From Spirochaetia bacterium (GTDB lineage Bacteria; Spirochaetota; Spirochaetia; Treponematales; Treponemataceae): a DNA stretch of 10,532 nt. The translations under genes were made by a program, and so were the position numbers. Each line of letters begins with the position of its first letter. The stretch's first letter is position 1. The notes beneath the pieces are model-generated. The model did no database searches, was not told the origin of the DNA, and worked only from the letters and a program-made list of their open reading frames with translations. The DNA lies in assembly GCA_900769325.1 (NCBI GenBank), contig CAAGGF010000036.1:1-10532 (forward strand). The letters run 5' to 3'. Shown here piece after piece: positions 6,716 through 10,532 of the stretch.

Positions 6716-8779
6716 TTACTTTTTTTCGTTAAAAGAATCTCGCCTGTCATCAGGATTAAACATTTTGTGAATCTGATTTCTGTGAGATTTTCTTACAAAG
6801 AATACGATTACGCCAGCAAGAACTACAAGAAGCGGAAGACCGAACTGACAGAAATACTTCAAGAACGACTGCAAAACTTTTTCGCCTTCCGAAAGATTTG
6901 TCTTTAACGCAGTATAAGTAAAATTCTTTGTTCTCATCGTACACAAATCAGAGTTTCCGTTCATGTAGTCAAACGCATTTCTTACGAACATCGCAATCGG
7001 CTCCTGACAGTTTTTATCAAAAACATTGTTTTCAAGAACCTGTGAAGTTGAAAGAATGAAAAGTTTTCCGTTTTGAGAAGATTTTGCAAGATGATTTGAA
7101 GATTTCATCTGAGATTTTTCTTCTTTTTGAGAAGGATTTTTTTCAAACGCGCTGTTGAACTTTCCTTCTATTAATACGGCAAGATTTTCAGACTTTTTAT
7201 CAACATCTTGCGGAACAGAAATTGCAAGCGGATTTGCAATATTAATATTTTCAGACTGAGTCCATGATAAAGGAGAAGATTTTGCAAGAACGCTCACAGA
7301 AAGATTTTCGTTTTCAAGAGCATTTTTTACATCGATTGAACTTGCCTGAATAAAAATCAAGAAGTCAAGGTTTTTAGAAATAGGATTTTTTGAAAGAATG
7401 TTTTCTTTTGTGACAGTCGGTGCATAATAAAAGTTGACATTTCCATACTGCTGAGTTGCCCTAACAAAACATTTTTCATCGAATACATAATTCTGTTCGA
7501 TTTTTACGCCATATTTTTCAAGAATTTTGTTTAAATTTGATTTTAAAGGCGACATAGAAGGCATCATATAAGGATTTGTCTGAACAGCATCAAAAGCATC
7601 CTGGAAAATCATTACATTTCCGCCATTTAAAAGGAACTGGTCGATTTTGTAAAGTTCTTCATCCGTAAACTCTGATTTTGCACCGGCAATTACAATCGTA
7701 TTCAAACTGGAAGGAATTTCTTCTGTGTTGAGCGAAATTGTTTTTAAAGAATACATATCAGAAAGATTTGAAACAAAGTTTAATTCCGAAGAAGTCTGTG
7801 AATCAACTGTATCAAGTTCGCCGTGACCTGTAATGTAGCCGATTTCCGTCGTTTTTGAGAAAAGACTTACAATTGCGTCGTTTAAGTTATTTTCAAGATT
7901 TTCAAAACCGGAAACCGCATTTCCGAAGAAAGAACTTTGAATGCTAAGCGGAATCACCTTAAATTTTTCACCGAAACTCAAAACGAGTCCTAAAATTCCT
8001 TTTCCTTCAGATTTGTCTTTATTCTCCCATGAAACAAGCGGAATTCCATATTTTTCGCTGAATTCTTCTGCTTCAACAGAAGTTGGATTTACAGTTTTAA
8101 AATCTATTCTTCCAAGATTTTTTAAATTAACCGAATTATAAGCATCTCCTACGATTTTTTCAAGATTGCTCATTCCGTTAATGGCAAATTTCTTGTCTTT
8201 TAATTCCTCTGAAACATAAAGAGTAAGGGAAACTTTTTCACTTGAACCTAATTCAGCAAGTGTATCTGTAGTTGAAACAAGTTTTGCAATATTTGTCGTA
8301 AGATTGTATTCAAAACCATCCTGACTTGAAAGACCGTTCATTACTTCAATTTTTGGACCGTAAACGATTGCAAGTCCCATCCACACAAGCTTAAAACCGA
8401 CTTCATTCGTTTTTGCTTCCTGAATGCGAACCTGAGAAAGTCCGTAATCTGAAGCAATTTTTTCGTTTTCAGATTTTTTCATATTGTAAAATTTATATGA
8501 AAAATTTTTGTTTCCGATTCGACCGTATTCAGCAAGAATATCTTTAACATACTGATAAGTTTCGTTGTATGGCGACGGAAGATTTTCAGAGAAAAACACA
8601 TGAACTGAAAGAGGTTCTGTAAGAGTTTTTACAGTCGTTTTTGTTGCATTAGAAATCGAATAAACACCAGAACGAGTTAAATCGAAGCGTTTAAAACTTT
8701 TTGCCGAAACGATGCTTATTAAAATCAGCAATACAATAAAAAGAATAAAATCAATATATTTTTGAAAGAATTTTTTCAT
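6716..8779 (-). CDS. GldG-like ABC transporter auxiliary protein
   Basis: This 687-residue protein has an N-terminal membrane helix (about 10-27), a long extracytoplasmic region and a C-terminal helix (about 646-663) followed by a basic tail, the usual GldG-like layout. Recognisable features are 'RFDLTRSGVYSIS' after the first helix (31-43), the 'YITGHGELD' motif (315-323), and 'LNTIVIAGAKSEFTDEEL' with 'LLNGGNVMIF' (about 359-392), a glutamine-amidotransferase-like fold with no visible catalytic cysteine triad. A low-complexity charged linker at about 545-572 (Lys, Ser, Glu, Gln) interrupts the C-terminal part. In gliding Bacteroidetes GldA, GldF and GldG form an ABC complex linked to motility; in other bacteria the role of such cassettes is not settled. 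An AGGAG at 8790-8786 overlaps the permease stop codon and sits six bases before the ATG. Family confident, function inferred. Confidence 0.85.
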   Translation of the reverse strand: MKKFFQKYIDFILFIVLLILISIVSAKSFKRFDLTRSGVYSISNATKTTVKTLTEPLSVHVFFSENLPSPYNETYQYVKDILAEYGRIGNKNFSYKFYNMKKSENEKIASDYGLSQVRIQEAKTNEVGFKLVWMGLAIVYGPKIEVMNGLSSQDGFEYNLTTNIAKLVSTTDTLAELGSSEKVSLTLYVSEELKDKKFAINGMSNLEKIVGDAYNSVNLKNLGRIDFKTVNPTSVEAEEFSEKYGIPLVSWENKDKSEGKGILGLVLSFGEKFKVIPLSIQSSFFGNAVSGFENLENNLNDAIVSLFSKTTEIGYITGHGELDTVDSQTSSELNFVSNLSDMYSLKTISLNTEEIPSSLNTIVIAGAKSEFTDEELYKIDQFLLNGGNVMIFQDAFDAVQTNPYMMPSMSPLKSNLNKILEKYGVKIEQNYVFDEKCFVRATQQYGNVNFYYAPTVTKENILSKNPISKNLDFLIFIQASSIDVKNALENENLSVSVLAKSSPLSWTQSENINIANPLAISVPQDVDKKSENLAVLIEGKFNSAFEKNPSQKEEKSQMKSSNHLAKSSQNGKLFILSTSQVLENNVFDKNCQEPIAMFVRNAFDYMNGNSDLCTMRTKNFTYTALKTNLSEGEKVLQSFLKYFCQFGLPLLVVLAGVIVFFVRKSHRNQIHKMFNPDDRRDSFNEKK

Positions 8780-8788
8780 TTGTTGCTC

Positions 8789-9541
8789 CTATTCCCTGCT
8801 CTTTTTCTGAGTAATTACAGTCAGACAGAAAAACACACAAGTCATTGAAATAAAGTAAATTAAATCGCGGGTATCGAGAACGCCTTGCGAAACAGAAGTG
8901 AAATGAGCATTTGCAGAAATGTACTGACAGAATTTTACAAATGCAGACGGCATGAAAAACATAAATACATCAATCAATGAAAGAACATAGCAGATTCCGG
9001 CTCCGACAAAAAACGAAACAATCTGATTTTTTGTAATAGAAGATGCAAACAATCCGATAGAAGAAAAAAGTGCACAAAGAAGTAAAGATGCCGCATATCC
9101 TCCGATTACAGGACCTATATCAGGTTTTCCGAACGGAACGATTCCCACAAGATAAATCAAAGTCGGAGCAATCATAATCGCACTTGCAATAAATGCAGAA
9201 AGAAATTTTCCCATTGCAACCTGAAAATCTGAAACAGGAAGAGTCAAAAGAGTTTCAAGCGAACCAGATTTTTTTTCTTCCGCATAAAGACGCATAGTTA
9301 AAGCCGGAACAAACGCCGGAAGAATCATTGGGAAAAGAGTAAAAAGATTTCTCAAACTTGCGTTTCTATTTAAATAAAAAACAGACATAAAAAAAGAACC
9401 GGTCAATATAAGGAATAAAGCCGTTACAATATACGCAACAGGACTATTAAAATATGAAGAAAGTTCTCTTTTCATTATTATAAAACACGGATTACAATTT
9501 TTTTTGATATTTTTAACTTCAGTTTTTTCATTTACCTGCAT
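8789..9541 (-). CDS. ABC-2-type transporter permease (GldF-like)
   Basis: From this start the protein has 250 residues and about six membrane helices (approximately 35-57, 68-85, 113-134, 146-167, 173-195 and 227-245). The conserved ABC-2 permease segment 'MRLYAEEKKSGSLETLLTLP' (83-102) sits in the first cytoplasmic loop region, and 'SPVAYIV' and 'HFTSVSQGVLDTRDLIYF' are typical of the GldF group. The frame stays open to 9604, inside the ATPase gene, but the ATG at 9541 follows the ATPase stop after a single base with a GGCGGAAAG just upstream. A later ATG at 9475 would give the more usual 'MKRELSSYFNSP' start but has no ribosome site, so about 22 cytoplasmic residues may be extra. It should pair with the ATPase upstream; the substrate is unknown. 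Confidence 0.88.
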   Translation of the reverse strand: MQVNEKTEVKNIKKNCNPCFIIMKRELSSYFNSPVAYIVTALFLILTGSFFMSVFYLNRNASLRNLFTLFPMILPAFVPALTMRLYAEEKKSGSLETLLTLPVSDFQVAMGKFLSAFIASAIMIAPTLIYLVGIVPFGKPDIGPVIGGYAASLLLCALFSSIGLFASSITKNQIVSFFVGAGICYVLSLIDVFMFFMPSAFVKFCQYISANAHFTSVSQGVLDTRDLIYFISMTCVFFCLTVITQKKSRE

Positions 9542-9542
9542 T

Positions 9543-10505
9543 TTAACTTTCCGCCTTTTCGTTAGAATTAGAATCTGTTGTAAGAGCATGGAATACATCT
9601 TCAAGACTGTTTTTAATCACGCAAAGTTCATAAAGTTCAAAACCATTTTCGATTAAAGATTTTGCAACAAGAGAGCGGATTTCTTTACCCTCATGAACAG
9701 AAATAAGAGCCTGTAAAAGAGATTTTCCGTTTGAATCATCCTTGACAGGAGAAACTTCGATATTTGAAATTCCGTCTATTGAATTTAAAACCTGAAGAAC
9801 ATCTTTTTGGGAAGCGGAAACGACAGCCTTGATTTTTATGTTGTTTCCGTAATTTTCCCGAAGTTTTTCTGTAGGACTGTCTGCAACGAGTTTTCCGCCG
9901 CTTATAATGATTACACGGCTGCAGAGCATTTCTACTTCGCCAAGAATATGCGTTGAAATAATTACTGTACGGGTTTTTCCGATTTCTTTTATCAACGACC
10001 TGACTTCCGTAATCTGGTTAGGGTCAAGTCCGCTAGTAGGTTCATCTAAAATAAGAATTTCAGGGTCGTTCATAAGTGCATGAGCAAGACCTACCCTTTG
10101 CCTGTAACCCCTTGAAAGTTCACTGATATTTTTGTGCATCACTTCTTTTAAACCGCATTCACGGCACAAAAGCGGAACTTTTTCATCTGGGTTTTGTCCC
10201 TGCATTCTTGCAACATAGTCAAGATAATCTTTAACAATCATCTCTCCGTATAAAGGAGCAGATTCCGGCATATAACCGATTTTTCGTTTTGATTCTACAG
10301 GATTTTTTGAAATGTCTTCACCGTCAATTAAAATTGAACCTGAAGTAGGCTGAAGAAAACCGGTAATCATCCTCATAGTAGTAGTTTTACCGGCACCGTT
10401 TGGACCTAAAAGCCCTACAATCTGACCTGTAGGAATGGAAAAGCTAACATCATTTACCGCATGAAAAGTCCCGAAATCACGGGAAATGCGGGAAACCTCA
10501 ATCAT
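9543..10505 (-). CDS. ABC transporter ATP-binding protein (GldA-like)
   Basis: A complete nucleotide-binding domain is visible. Numbering from the upstream Met, it has Walker A 'GPNGAGKT' (35-42), a Q-loop region 'GYMPESAPLY' (79-87) with Glu in the Gln position, signature 'LSRGYRQRVGLAHAL' (131-145), Walker B 'ILILDEP' (151-157), D-loop 'SGLDP' and H-loop His187 in 'ISTHILGEVE'. A C-terminal extension of about 100 residues follows, as in GldA, NatA and drug-efflux ATPases that work with ABC-2 permeases. It hydrolyses ATP on the cytoplasmic face to drive the permease encoded next. Two adjacent ATGs exist (10508 and 10505). GGGGG at 10512-10516 lies three bases from the first and six from the second, so I use 10505. 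It is first in the visible operon; any promoter lies beyond the window edge. Confidence 0.92.
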   Translation of the reverse strand: MIEVSRISRDFGTFHAVNDVSFSIPTGQIVGLLGPNGAGKTTTMRMITGFLQPTSGSILIDGEDISKNPVESKRKIGYMPESAPLYGEMIVKDYLDYVARMQGQNPDEKVPLLCRECGLKEVMHKNISELSRGYRQRVGLAHALMNDPEILILDEPTSGLDPNQITEVRSLIKEIGKTRTVIISTHILGEVEMLCSRVIIISGGKLVADSPTEKLRENYGNNIKIKAVVSASQKDVLQVLNSIDGISNIEVSPVKDDSNGKSLLQALISVHEGKEIRSLVAKSLIENGFELYELCVIKNSLEDVFHALTTDSNSNEKAES

Positions 10506-10532
10506 CATATACCCCCATAAATGAATTTTTCA

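Noticed and set aside
6665..6907. Plus-strand open frame across the GldG-like/DUF4340 junction, and similar short frames at 6170-6355 and 7941-8141
   Set aside because: All are antisense to confident genes, with no family resemblance or ribosome site.
10259..10273. Glu instead of Gln in the Q-loop of the ABC ATPase, considered as a defect
   Set aside because: A 'GY-PE-PLY' Q-loop with Glu is common in GldA-like and related exporter ATPases, and all other motifs are intact.

Overview
The window is AT-rich and densely packed. It reads as chromosomal sequence from a spirochaete, most likely a gut or rumen-type Treponema. That placement is inferred from overall protein character (the NFACT-type N-terminus, the stand-alone AICAR transformylase, the Gld-type ABC cassette, strongly A/T-biased codons); no rRNA or other decisive marker is present. 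Nine genes lie on the minus strand and one on the plus strand. The longest gene-free stretch is under 100 bases. I see no insertion sequence, prophage, CRISPR array or tRNA.

Right part (10508 down to 4211, all minus): a tight run of six genes. It begins with a Gld-type ABC exporter cassette: ATPase (GldA-like), six-helix permease (GldF-like), a large two-anchor auxiliary protein (GldG-like) and a DUF4340 membrane-anchored protein. It continues into peptidyl-tRNA hydrolase (pth) and a two-domain MazG nucleotide pyrophosphohydrolase. Junctions are 1 base, 9 bases, 20 bases, a 4-base ATGA overlap and 17 bases, so co-transcription is very likely. The cassette probably forms one envelope complex, while pth and mazG are housekeeping passengers for tRNA recycling and nucleotide-pool cleaning.

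Middle: after a 77-base gap comes a stand-alone AICAR transformylase (the C-terminal half of PurH), minus strand. It is convergent with a plus-strand PHP-family histidinol phosphatase. A good intrinsic terminator for the minus-strand purine gene lies inside the 3' end of the phosphatase gene.

Left part (1994 down to 1, minus): a probable secreted, beta-rich outer-membrane-type protein of unknown function, then argC (type 2 N-acetyl-gamma-glutamyl-phosphate reductase). ArgC overlaps by one base (TAATG) the start of an NFACT/RqcH-family gene that runs off the window. An 85-base divergent intergenic region separates this group from the phosphatase gene and carries a good plus-strand promoter candidate.

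ArgC and the PHP phosphatase hint at arginine and histidine biosynthetic capacity. I do not find a convincing new defence or mobile system. The best leads are the function of the Gld/DUF4340 cassette, the orphan beta-rich protein with an ambiguous start, and an unusual insertion in MazG.
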